Assembly: GCA_023414985.1 (NCBI GenBank)
Contig: JAEZLY010000159.1
Location: 1-25,009, forward strand
Direction: 5' to 3'
Length of the DNA: 25,009 nt
DNA from: Bacillota bacterium
Lineage (GTDB): Bacteria > Bacillota > Clostridia > Lachnospirales > Lachnospiraceae
Shown: positions 1 to 6,608 of the stretch, piece after piece
Numbering within the stretch: the stretch's first letter is position 1
Layout: each line of letters begins with the position of its first letter
The notes under the pieces: model-generated
The model's input: the letters and a program-made list of their open reading frames with translations, nothing else
Databases searched by the model: none
Told to the model about the DNA's origin: nothing
Translations under genes and position numbers: made by a program

Positions 1-39
1 GCGGTAGGCTAGGAAGCAGTAATACAGATCATAGAATCA

Positions 40-95
40 AATAAGATTGACCAAAAAGGTATATCACTTGGATATACGTTTTAGTCAATCTTATT
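40..95. repeat. Long AT-rich hairpin at the window edge
   Basis: The arms at 40-51 and 84-95 are perfectly complementary over 12 bp. Nested inside them is a second perfect 7-bp stem (59-65 with 71-77) with a 5-nt loop, and a run of A's at 53-56 can pair with T's at 79-82. The whole 56-nt unit therefore folds into one nearly continuous hairpin. It is too AT-rich for a classical terminator and has no clean U-tract on either side. It could be a weak bidirectional terminator for genes outside the window or a copy of a small palindromic repeat. Confidence 0.6.
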
Positions 96-415
96 CTATA
101 AATCTTCTACCCTCTCGCTTCCCCAACTTCTTCCTCTGGGTAATACCTTCTCCAGTACTAACCTTTTCAAGAGTATCAAATTTTAGTGATATTGTCAATG
201 GTTTTTCTATTTTTTCGTAAATTTTCTGTAACAATCTACTAACATATCGATTCATTCCGTAATAAATATAAGCACATTCCACATAAGCTACTACATATTG
301 AACCCTATTCTTTGACCATACAATATGCAGAAATTACCAAAATGGCTTTTATCCGTTCACAAGCAGCTTTCTTTTATTATGGTTTCTTGTGAAAGGCACA
401 TTCCGTGTCGCTTTG
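96..415. other. Gene-poor stretch downstream of galE
   Basis: I see no convincing gene here. A 63-codon minus-strand reading frame (91-282) begins with GTG, lacks a Shine-Dalgarno sequence and ends inside the hairpin at the window edge, so it may be a gene remnant or chance. An 8-bp inverted repeat (356-363 with 386-393, 22-nt loop) lies just after the galE stop codon but is not followed by a U-tract, so no confident galE terminator can be named. Confidence 0.4.
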
Positions 416-1429
416 TCAGCTCCTATATCCCTTCGGATACTTGCTTTGCCATCGGTAAGAATCCTCACACATCTTATCGATCCCTCGCTCTGCCTTCCAT
501 CCAAGCTCCTGCCATGCCTTTGAAGGATCCGCATAGCATACCGCGATATCTCCGGGTCTTCTGGGTGCTATGACATAAGGCAGCTTCCTGCCGCAGGCTT
601 TTTCATAGTTATGGATAATCTCAAGTACACTATAACCGGCGCCGGTGCCAAGATTATAGACAACAAGGCCCGGACTTGTAGTAAGCTTTTCAATCGCTTT
701 GATATGCCCGAGTGCCAGATCCACCACATGGATATAATCACGTACTCCGGTTCCGTCAGGAGTATCATAATCATTGCCGAAGACATTAATTCTCTCCAGC
801 TCCCCGGTCGCAACCTTGGCTACATAGGGTACCAGATTGTTCGGAATGCCGTTCGGATCCTCGCCGATTTCTCCGCTCTCATGGGCTCCGATCGGGTTGA
901 AGTATCTGAGTATTGCAATATTCCAGGTAGGGTCCGATTTATACAAATCTCCCAACATCTCCTCTATCATCAGCTTAGTCCGGCCATAAGGATTGGTTAC
1001 GGACAAGGGGAATTCCTCTGTTACCGGTACTGTCTCAGGATCACCGTATACTGTTGCAGAGGAAGAGAATACAAAATTCTTCACATTATATTCCTGCATG
1101 ACTTCGAGGAGTGTAATTGTCCCACCCATGTTGTTATGGTAATAGGATAACGGAATCAGACAGGATTCTCCGACAGCCTTTAAGCCGGCAAAATGAATGA
1201 CTGCATCCGGTTTTTCTGTAGCAAATACTTTTCGAAGCTCATCCCGTTCCAATATGCTTAACTCATAAAAGCTTATACTCTTGCCGGTGAGTCTCTCAAC
1301 GCGACGCACTGCTTCCATACTGGAATTACATAGATTATCTACCGCCACGACCTCATAGCCTGCATTCAAAAGCTCCAGATTTGTATGACTGGCAATGTAT
1401 CCGGCACCGCCTGTGATTAATATTTTCAT
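416..1429 (-). CDS. galE: UDP-glucose 4-epimerase
   Basis: This cytoplasmic enzyme interconverts UDP-glucose and UDP-galactose (Leloir pathway and sugar-nucleotide supply). It is an extended short-chain dehydrogenase/reductase of normal length (337 aa). The N-terminal Rossmann NAD motif is at residues 6-15, D31 starts the adenosine-binding segment, and the catalytic set is S124 with Y148-x3-K152. The family hallmark NPYG/RTK, an RYFNPIGAH segment and an RDYIHVVDLA segment are all present. The last glycine of the usual GxxGxxG fingerprint is alanine here (GGAGYIAS, A13), a conservative change. The ATG start is fixed by an AAAGGAG site 8-9 nt upstream. The gene appears monocistronic, with a promoter at 1462-1489, and is divergent from the CAP-domain gene. 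Confidence 0.96.
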   Translation of the reverse strand: MKILITGGAGYIASHTNLELLNAGYEVVAVDNLCNSSMEAVRRVERLTGKSISFYELSILERDELRKVFATEKPDAVIHFAGLKAVGESCLIPLSYYHNNMGGTITLLEVMQEYNVKNFVFSSSATVYGDPETVPVTEEFPLSVTNPYGRTKLMIEEMLGDLYKSDPTWNIAILRYFNPIGAHESGEIGEDPNGIPNNLVPYVAKVATGELERINVFGNDYDTPDGTGVRDYIHVVDLALGHIKAIEKLTTSPGLVVYNLGTGAGYSVLEIIHNYEKACGRKLPYVIAPRRPGDIAVCYADPSKAWQELGWKAERGIDKMCEDSYRWQSKYPKGYRS

Positions 1430-1461
1430 TCAAAGCATCTCCTTTTTATCTGTCTTTTCCC

Positions 1462-1489
1462 ATTGTATCCTATTTTATCCATTTTGCAA
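1462..1489 (-). promoter_or_regulatory. Probable galE promoter
   Basis: On the minus strand TTGCAA (1484-1489) and TACAAT (1462-1467) are separated by 16 nt and lie about 35 nt upstream of the galE start codon. The match to the housekeeping sigma consensus is 4/6 and 5/6. Confidence 0.5.
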
Positions 1490-1560
1490 ACATAATCTTA
1501 ACATTTTACAGTAAATGGTATTTTTTCCAGTATTTCATACATTTCTTTCCCGTTGTCCTA

Positions 1561-1569
1561 TGCTAGAAT
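1561..1569 (+). promoter_or_regulatory. Possible extended -10 promoter for the CAP-domain gene
   Basis: TGC followed by TAGAAT at 1564-1569 forms an extended -10 element. No good -35 is seen. It lies 50 nt before the ATG, leaving a short leader that includes the AAAGG ribosome binding site at 1606-1610. Confidence 0.35.
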
Positions 1570-1618
1570 CGTATTAGACAACTTATCAACAAGGACCATT
1601 TACATAAAGGAAAACTCG

Positions 1619-2620
1619 ATGCTCAAATTCTTATCCTCAAAAAAAGTCCGCCTGATCGGCGGTCTTATCCTCTTCGGAGGTTTCTATGCCTTTCATTTCA
1701 GAAAAATCGACAATTCAGAACTGGAAGCCTCAATAGCCAGGAATCTTACTGTTGCACCTACCAGTGCACCTGTGACAGCAGCACCGGAAGAATTTCCGGA
1801 AGATGCTTTACTTGTCAGAGGTTCTGCTCTTTGTATCGGTGACAGCTCGGATCAGGTAACGAAGGCACTCGGTACCCCCGGTCGTATCGACGCCACAGAA
1901 AACGATTACGACTATTATGTCTACAACAATGATTATTCCCGTATGGCATTTATTGCTGTAAAGGAAGACAAAGTAATCGGCTTTTATACAGATTCGGAGG
2001 ATTTCAGCTTTCACCATATCCGCTATGGTGATACCATCAGTCAGATTAACAGTACCCTTGGAAAGAATTATACGGAGGCTGCTGTGCTCACCTACGAGAC
2101 CGATGCCTATACAGCTATGATCCTGATGGATCAGCTGGACAAACATACCGTTACCGGTATCTTTGTCCTCGCCAAGGATGGGAAGGACTCAGGCTCCGAA
2201 GATAAGCCTAAGCAATATACCGATATTGTCGTAAATAATATTGAGCAGATGTCATACGACCTTGCGAACTCTGTTCGCAGACACCATGGTCTGTCGGCCC
2301 TTTCCTGGTCTTCTTCCGCAGGTATCGCTGCCAGAAAACACAGTGAAGCCATGGCTTCCAAAGATTTCTTCGGTCATGTCGATCCGGAGCTTAGAACACC
2401 CGGAGGGCGATTATTTGCCGAAGGCATCGGCTATAGTGACTACGCCGAAAATATCATCGGTGGCTATGATGATGCCATCCTGTCCAGCCATGCTTTCTAT
2501 AATTCCGCTAAGCAACGCCGGAATATCCTATCCTCCGATTACCGTTATATGGGGGTTGGCTTCGCCTATGATGAAAAAAGTAAATATAAAACCTATTATA
2601 CTCAAATTTTCTATCGCTGA
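1619..2620 (+). CDS. Membrane-anchored CAP-domain (SCP/PR1, YkwD-like) protein
   Basis: A 333-aa protein predicted to act outside the membrane. A basic N-terminus and a hydrophobic segment (about residues 11-25) form a signal anchor, followed by a Thr/Pro/Ala-rich linker (43-58). Residues about 65-190 resemble the CAP-associated N-terminal domain found with YkwD-type proteins in Firmicutes. Residues about 205-333 are the CAP domain, with H241 (HSEAM), FFGHVDP (H253), AENI (E277) and a C-terminal MGVGFA strand. The usual NSPGHR-x-NIL segment reads NSAKQRRNIL, so the conserved cavity His is Gln299. The start was moved to ATG 1619 because a ribosome site (AAAGG) precedes it and the membrane anchor follows at once. 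The biochemical function of bacterial CAP proteins is not settled; cell-envelope or sporulation roles are typical inferences. Confidence 0.85.
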   Translation: MLKFLSSKKVRLIGGLILFGGFYAFHFRKIDNSELEASIARNLTVAPTSAPVTAAPEEFPEDALLVRGSALCIGDSSDQVTKALGTPGRIDATENDYDYYVYNNDYSRMAFIAVKEDKVIGFYTDSEDFSFHHIRYGDTISQINSTLGKNYTEAAVLTYETDAYTAMILMDQLDKHTVTGIFVLAKDGKDSGSEDKPKQYTDIVVNNIEQMSYDLANSVRRHHGLSALSWSSSAGIAARKHSEAMASKDFFGHVDPELRTPGGRLFAEGIGYSDYAENIIGGYDDAILSSHAFYNSAKQRRNILSSDYRYMGVGFAYDEKSKYKTYYTQIFYR

Positions 2621-2695
2621 GGATAGTACTTGCATTCCCGTATAAAATCATATATCCTAACAGTAGAATGTTTACTAGGATGTGATGCATAAGCG

Positions 2696-3433
2696 ATGGA
2701 TAAGCAGCTGTTTCTGCAGGCTTGTGATGAAATTATCGGACAGCAGCAGGGGTTAAATGGGATTGGTACCCTCGGCGAAAAGACGGTTCATTCCGTATTA
2801 AAATATTATCTGTCTCCGGAGCTCCTTAACCATGAAATCAGGGTAGGGGGCTTTGTTGCCGATATCTGCACCGGCAATGAGATCATTGAGATACAGACGC
2901 GTAATTTTGATAAACTCCGCCGTAAGCTTCAAGCTTTTCTCGCCTTTGCACCGGTTACGGTAGTTTATCCCATCCCCAGTACCAAATGGATTCGGTGGGT
3001 TAATCCACAGACCGGTGAGGTCAGTCCACCCAGAAAATCCCCGAAACAGGGCAAGGCTTACAGTATCTTCCCTGAATTGTATAAGATAAAGGATTATCTG
3101 GTTAATCCCAATCTACGGCTGAAAATTGTCCTGATCAACCTGGAGGAATACCGCCTTTTAAATGGTTGGAGTGAAGACGGGAAGAAAGGTTCTACCCGAA
3201 GTGACAGGATTCCGACAGAGCTGATTGACGAGCTGATCATTGACGGAATAGAGGGATATCAGCAGCTCATTCCGGAGCAGCTGGCGGAGGATTTTACAGT
3301 AAAGGACTATAAGAAGGCTACCGGTGTTACCATAAAGGTATCTCAGGTTGCTCTCCACGTTCTGAACTATGTGGGTGCGATCGAAAAGGTTGGAAAAAAA
3401 GGGCGTTCCTTTGTCTACCGCAGAGCCTCATGA
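2696..3433 (+). CDS. Unrecognised protein with a possible PD-(D/E)XK nuclease-like core
   Basis: I do not recognise this 245-aa soluble protein by name. Residues 1-90 carry a pattern reminiscent of the PD-(D/E)XK fold: a helix with E28 (GEKTVHSVLKYYL), a strand with D56 (VGGFVADI) and a following strand with E65-x-Q67 (IIEIQT), where Q replaces the usual Lys. Residues 92-125 are basic and proline-rich. The C-terminal about 65 residues (FTVKDYKKATGV... to GRSFVYRR) look like a helix-turn-helix or winged-helix module. There is no membrane segment. ATG 2696 follows AGGATG at 2677-2682. That site lies in the 3' arm of a small hairpin (2654-2658 with 2677-2681, plus 2662-2665 with 2673-2676), which could mask it. 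The gene sits 75 nt after the CAP gene with no clear terminator between them, so co-transcription is possible. A nuclease role is inference. Confidence 0.6.
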   Translation: MDKQLFLQACDEIIGQQQGLNGIGTLGEKTVHSVLKYYLSPELLNHEIRVGGFVADICTGNEIIEIQTRNFDKLRRKLQAFLAFAPVTVVYPIPSTKWIRWVNPQTGEVSPPRKSPKQGKAYSIFPELYKIKDYLVNPNLRLKIVLINLEEYRLLNGWSEDGKKGSTRSDRIPTELIDELIIDGIEGYQQLIPEQLAEDFTVKDYKKATGVTIKVSQVALHVLNYVGAIEKVGKKGRSFVYRRAS

Positions 3434-3444
3434 TACGATTTGAA

Positions 3445-3461
3445 TACGCAGCTTCTGCGTA
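3445..3461. repeat. Short perfect hairpin before the S1 gene
   Basis: TACGCAG and CTGCGTA form a 7-bp stem with a 3-nt loop between the stop of the preceding gene and the S1 start. There is no U-tract, so it is not a standard terminator; it may be an RNA-processing or stability element. Confidence 0.4.
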
Positions 3462-3501
3462 AACTATGATAAAAGAATTACAGAGATATGGAGGTAAGAA
3501 T

Positions 3502-4485
3502 ATGAGTGAAGAAATCAAAGAGATGAATGAAAACACGGCAGGATTGCCGGAACAGGAAGTAGAATCTCCCGCTCCCGAGATTATCCCTTCCATGGATGAG
3601 TTTAAGGAGGAGATCGCTCGCTCCTTTAAGAAGATACAGGAAGGCGACATCCTGCAGGGAACCGTGATCGGAATCTCCGAGTCAGAAGTAATCCTTGATC
3701 TCGGTTATTACACTGAGGGTGTAATTAAGCTGGAGGAATTAAGTAATGATCCCGGCTTCTCCATTAAAGCAGATGTGATACTTGGTGAAACTATCTCTGC
3801 TACAGTGATCCGCGAGGATGACGGACAAGGTAGCATCCTTCTTTCCAGAAAGCGTGCTGATGATATCCTTGCCTGGGATAAGCTGAAGGAGGACATGAAC
3901 AGTAAAAAGATACAGCATGTAAAGATCTCACAGGCAGTGAATGCAGGTGTAGTAACTTATTTATATGGCGTTCGCGCTTTTATCCCTGCCTCCCAGTTAT
4001 CCTTAAATTACGTAGAGGATTTAGAGTCTTGGGTCGGAAAGGAATTGGATGTTGTAGTTATTACAGCTTCACCCGATGATAAGAAGCTTGTGTTGTCCGG
4101 CAAAGAAGTAGAAAGAGACCGTGAGCTTAAGGACAAACGCAGCAAGATTTCCCGCCTGCAGACAGGTCTGGTAACTACCGGCGTTGTTGAAAAGATTGCT
4201 CCTTATGGTGCTTTTGTTAACATTGGAGAAGGCTTAAGCGGTCTCGTTCACATCTCTCAGATCTGCGGAAGGCGAATCAAGTCCCCGAATGAAGTCATTA
4301 AAGAAGGGGAAACCGTAACCGTTAAGATTCTTGAAGTCAAGGAAGGAAAGATCAGCTTGAGTATGAAAGCCGTAGAAGAAAAAGAGGACGTTCTCGATGA
4401 GGTAGAGGAAGCTCCTTCCTCCTATTCCAGCGGAGAAGAGGCAACGACCGGACTGGGTGCGCTGCTGAAGAATATCAAGCTCTAA
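3502..4485 (+). CDS. S1-domain RNA-binding protein (ribosomal protein S1-like)
   Basis: A 327-aa acidic protein with three S1/OB-fold repeats at about residues 47-117, 135-203 and 221-291. The third is the most canonical (GVVEKIAPYGAFVNIG, then LSGLVHISQI). The N-terminal 45 residues are acidic and probably disordered; the C-terminal tail (295-327) is Glu/Ser-rich. Proteins of this shape in Firmicutes are annotated as 30S ribosomal protein S1 homologues and bind mRNA or structured RNA. With three domains it is shorter than the four-domain Firmicutes or six-domain Gram-negative S1, so the exact role is uncertain. The start was placed at ATG 3502 because GGAGG lies 7-8 nt before it, rather than at an upstream ATG with no ribosome site. 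Transcription probably ends in the fold-back element at 4499-4700. Confidence 0.85.
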   Translation: MSEEIKEMNENTAGLPEQEVESPAPEIIPSMDEFKEEIARSFKKIQEGDILQGTVIGISESEVILDLGYYTEGVIKLEELSNDPGFSIKADVILGETISATVIREDDGQGSILLSRKRADDILAWDKLKEDMNSKKIQHVKISQAVNAGVVTYLYGVRAFIPASQLSLNYVEDLESWVGKELDVVVITASPDDKKLVLSGKEVERDRELKDKRSKISRLQTGLVTTGVVEKIAPYGAFVNIGEGLSGLVHISQICGRRIKSPNEVIKEGETVTVKILEVKEGKISLSMKAVEEKEDVLDEVEEAPSSYSSGEEATTGLGALLKNIKL

Positions 4486-4498
4486 GTTTCAAAAATAT

Positions 4499-4700
4499 AG
4501 AGGCTGTTGTTATAATAGAAGTCATATTTCGCGGTTTATATCATCATCCTTCTTTCGATAATTTTTCATTTCTGTCGCACCAGCACTGCCTATTGTATAA
4601 ACAGGCAGCTGCTGGCAGGTGCATACCTCAATGAAAAATTACTCAAGAAGAACGATGATACTCCCGCGAAATTTACTTTCTCTAAATAACAACAGCCTCT
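4499..4700. repeat. 202-nt fold-back element between convergent genes (MITE-like or bidirectional terminator)
   Basis: The ends form a perfect 15-bp inverted repeat (4499-4513 with 4686-4700, sequence AGAGGCTGTTGTTAT). Pairing continues inward almost throughout: 4519-4522/4675-4678, 4526-4534/4664-4672 (9 bp), 4539-4545/4654-4660 (7 bp), 4549-4554/4645-4650 (6 bp), 4559-4570/4630-4641 (12 bp), 4580-4585/4610-4615 and 4586-4591/4603-4608, with an 11-nt apical loop. A T-run follows on the plus strand (4700-4705) and an A/T-rich stretch on the other side, so it can terminate both the S1 gene and the alarmone-synthetase operon. The GAGGCTGTTG-type ends are reminiscent of insertion-sequence termini, but no target-site duplication could be shown. 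Confidence 0.8.
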
Positions 4701-4709
4701 TTTTTATCT

Positions 4710-5294
4710 TTAAAATGGAATTACTTCTAAAATATATAATATCACAAACGCGATTCCGCTGATCCCGATCAGGTTGAAGATAAAGATAAACCAAAGGAGT
4801 GCGTTTGTCTTTTTTACCTTTCCTGATAGCAGCTCCATTTCGGCAGTAAGATCGGTCTGATATTGCTTCATCTGGAAGGAGGTCTGCTTTTGCAGCTCAA
4901 TCAAAAGCTCACTTAAGCGGTTTACCACATTCTTATCAAGCCCTTCCAGCTTATAATTGGTATCAACCAGAGTGGTAATCAATCCCTCAAACTCAGTCAT
5001 CGTCTTATTGACCGGGCCCTTATTCATCTCCTCCAGAAGCTCCAGCGCTCTTTCGCCCTGCTCTTTGATATAGGTTAAGTCCAGTGCATACTGAACACTG
5101 ATCAACTGGCCCTCAACTGACCGTCTTTCATAGCCCTCGATTTTACCGGTGTAATCATTTATCATTCTTCTATAATTCTCCAAGGTCTCACGATATTCGG
5201 CCAGCTTATGCTTGTACTGAGCTGCTGTGTCAGGATTATCCTCTTTCTTTTTACCCAGATCCTTTACACCGGGTATTGCAAACGGTAAATTCAT
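4710..5294 (-). CDS. Coiled-coil protein with C-terminal membrane anchor, unknown function
   Basis: A 194-aa protein. Residues 1-20 are short and basic. Residues about 22-75 and 95-160 are strongly helical, Glu/Lys/Gln-rich and coiled-coil-like, and residues about 163-192 form one or two C-terminal transmembrane segments (ALLWFIFIF...VILYILEVI). It is therefore probably a tail-anchored membrane protein with a cytoplasmic coiled coil. I recognise no family. It follows the alarmone synthetase by 81 nt on the same strand, with a possible own promoter in the gap. The start is doubtful: the strongest ribosome site (AAAGGAG, 5333-5339) lies 38 nt upstream and is ideally spaced for a different 24-codon frame (5251-5325), while a 7-bp hairpin (5307-5313 with 5321-5327) separates it from the ATG used here, which has only AAGG two nt before it. 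Confidence 0.7.
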   Translation of the reverse strand: MNLPFAIPGVKDLGKKKEDNPDTAAQYKHKLAEYRETLENYRRMINDYTGKIEGYERRSVEGQLISVQYALDLTYIKEQGERALELLEEMNKGPVNKTMTEFEGLITTLVDTNYKLEGLDKNVVNRLSELLIELQKQTSFQMKQYQTDLTAEMELLSGKVKKTNALLWFIFIFNLIGISGIAFVILYILEVIPF

Positions 5295-5363
5295 ATCCTT
5301 CTTCGAGGATGCAAAACTGCTGCATCCAATCGCTCCTTTCCCTGATATCCTAAGTATAGCTTG

Positions 5364-5372
5364 ATTATAGCA
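5364..5372 (-). promoter_or_regulatory. Extended -10 promoter between the alarmone synthetase and the coiled-coil gene
   Basis: Minus-strand TGC immediately before a perfect TATAAT (5364-5369) gives an extended -10 element about 70 nt upstream of the coiled-coil gene start. No good -35 is visible. It overlaps the untranslated gap just after the synthetase. Confidence 0.4.
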
Positions 5373-5375
5373 TGA

Positions 5376-6194
5376 TTATCGCAATCCGAACAGTATTCTT
5401 TTCTTTCCTGATTTCTCAGTCGGCTTTTTTGATGAATCTGCTTCCGGTGCTGCCGCAGCTTTCTCACTTTCGGCTTTTTCTGTCTCTTCCACAATTGTAC
5501 CGAAGGTCTCTGCCACTACGGATTTATAGGTACCGATCAGCTCCTCCTGGCAGCCTTCCATACGGTCCCGGCTGAAGCTCTGGATTTCCTCATTCAAGGT
5601 CAGCATCTTCTGATCCAGATATGCAACAATATCAGAACATTCCTTCAGCTCCTTACGGATATTCTCCGGTGCATTTCCCTCAAATTTATAATAGATCTTA
5701 TGCTCCAGGCTTGCCCAGAAATCCATAGCAATGGTACGGATCTGAATCTCAACCTTGGTCTCTACTGTCCGGTCTGTGAGATATACAGGAATGGCAACAA
5801 TCATATGATAGCTGGTATACCCATTATCCTTAGGGCGCATTATATAGTCCTTTACCTTCATCACCTTAATATCACTCTGCCTAGAGATCAAATCGGCAAT
5901 CCGATAGATATCAGAAGTAAAGGAACAGATGATTCGTATTCCTGCCACGTCATTCACATAATTAATTATATTATCCACCGTAAGCTCCATATTATTATGA
6001 CGGAGCTTTTTCGCAATGCTCTGTGGTGATTTTAATCTTGAAGTGATATGTTCAATCGGATTATACTGATTCGCCAGCTTAAATTCATTGTTTAATATTT
6101 CAAGTTTTGTATTAATTTCCTTTAACGCTGCATCGTATAAAAGCAGCGCGTTGCTCCACTCCTCAGCCTCATCGTAAAACATGGGGAGATCCAT
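5376..6194 (-). CDS. Small alarmone synthetase, RelA/SpoT-domain GTP pyrophosphokinase (YjbM/RelQ type)
   Basis: This 272-aa cytoplasmic protein is predicted to make (p)ppGpp from ATP and GDP/GTP. The synthetase domain spans about residues 40-200. It shows NPIEHITSRLKSPQSI (R53, K55, S56), NDVAGIRIIC (D82), NGYTSYHMIV (residues 124-133) and VEIQIRT-x3-DFWA-x2-EH (E149, Q151, E164, H165). There is no HD hydrolase, TGS or ACT domain, so it is a stand-alone synthetase and not the long bifunctional Rel. The C-terminal 65 residues are an extra charged, Ala/Glu/Lys-rich tail beyond the about 210-aa core family. The start was set at ATG 6194 because AAAGG lies about 9 nt upstream; an upstream in-frame ATG has no ribosome site. 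A promoter flanked by an inverted repeat lies at 6257-6293. Confidence 0.88.
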   Translation of the reverse strand: MDLPMFYDEAEEWSNALLLYDAALKEINTKLEILNNEFKLANQYNPIEHITSRLKSPQSIAKKLRHNNMELTVDNIINYVNDVAGIRIICSFTSDIYRIADLISRQSDIKVMKVKDYIMRPKDNGYTSYHMIVAIPVYLTDRTVETKVEIQIRTIAMDFWASLEHKIYYKFEGNAPENIRKELKECSDIVAYLDQKMLTLNEEIQSFSRDRMEGCQEELIGTYKSVVAETFGTIVEETEKAESEKAAAAPEADSSKKPTEKSGKKRILFGLR

Positions 6195-6256
6195 TTCATC
6201 ACAACCTTTGTATTGTATAGTATGACTAATAATTCCAACAAAACACATTCACATTT

Positions 6257-6293
6257 TGTTCATTGTTTTCATTATATCATAAAAATATGAACA
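6257..6293 (-). promoter_or_regulatory. Promoter with flanking inverted repeat upstream of the alarmone synthetase
   Basis: On the minus strand a perfect TATAAT (6271-6276) is preceded by TGA (6277-6279), an extended -10. TGTTCAT (6257-6263) and its complement ATGAACA (6287-6293) bracket this -10, making a 37-nt dyad that could be an operator. The predicted leader is about 70 nt. Confidence 0.4.
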
Positions 6294-6374
6294 TTTCTTG
6301 AAGTTATCAAAACTTAATGAAAAATTAATGTTTCCCTTCTGATAAAGATTTGTAAAAGAATTTTAAAAAATGTG

Positions 6375-6404
6375 TTGACAATTTAGTTAATTCATGGCTA
6401 TAAT
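6375..6404 (+). promoter_or_regulatory. Strong promoter of the leader ORF and ABC exporter
   Basis: A perfect TTGACA (6375-6380) and a perfect TATAAT (6399-6404) are separated by 18 nt. Transcription would begin near 6411, about 30 nt before the leader ORF. This is the best consensus promoter in the window. Confidence 0.8.
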
Positions 6405-6439
6405 ATTGGCAGACTATTACAGAAAGTGAGGTAAAACAT

Positions 6440-6535
6440 ATGATCAGCAACATTAAATTCAGAGCTATTGCAATGGATCACAAGTTCATACGGAATTCTT
6501 TATATGATATTACCTCATGGATTCAAAAAGCTTAG
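6440..6535 (+). CDS. 31-codon leader ORF upstream of the ABC exporter
   Basis: Directly after a consensus promoter, GTGAGG (6426-6431) and an ATG at 6440 open a 31-codon frame ending at TAG 6533-6535 (begins MISNIKFRAIAMD, ends SWIQKA). It has no recognisable domain and is not an obvious amino-acid-rich leader (no run of one residue). The segment 6427-6434, which contains the ribosome site, is perfectly complementary to 6510-6517 near the end of the ORF. A strong intrinsic terminator follows 73 nt after the stop. The position and structure suggest a regulatory leader peptide for ribosome-mediated attenuation of the exporter, as established for bmrB ahead of bmrCD in Bacillus subtilis. There is no sequence match claimed to BmrB. 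Confidence 0.55.
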   Translation: MISNIKFRAIAMDHKFIRNSLYDITSWIQKA

Positions 6536-6545
6536 AACGTACTTT

Positions 6546-6583
6546 ATTCCTGCCCTGTCATGCTGCCTAAGGGAGAATAAGAA
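6546..6583 (+). promoter_or_regulatory. Candidate leader hairpin between leader ORF and terminator
   Basis: Between the leader stop and the terminator, TTATTC and GAATAA can pair, continued by CCCT with AGGG, leaving a loop of about 13 nt. It could be the pause or alternative hairpin of an attenuator. The exact competing pairing with the terminator is not evident by eye. Confidence 0.3.
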
Positions 6584-6608
6584 TACGTCGCTACTTTTAG
6601 ATTACTAT

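Noticed and set aside
91..282. 63-codon minus-strand reading frame near the left edge
   Set aside because: It starts with GTG, has no Shine-Dalgarno, matches no family I know and terminates inside a hairpin; kept only as a possible remnant in the description of 96-415.
611..1150. 179-codon frame antisense to galE
   Set aside because: It is fully inside galE in the opposite orientation, with no ribosome site or recognisable domain; a shadow of the galE codon pattern.
4491..4710. Target-site duplication around the fold-back element
   Set aside because: The flanks are A/T-rich on both sides and no unambiguous direct repeat can be assigned, so transposition cannot be shown from this sequence.
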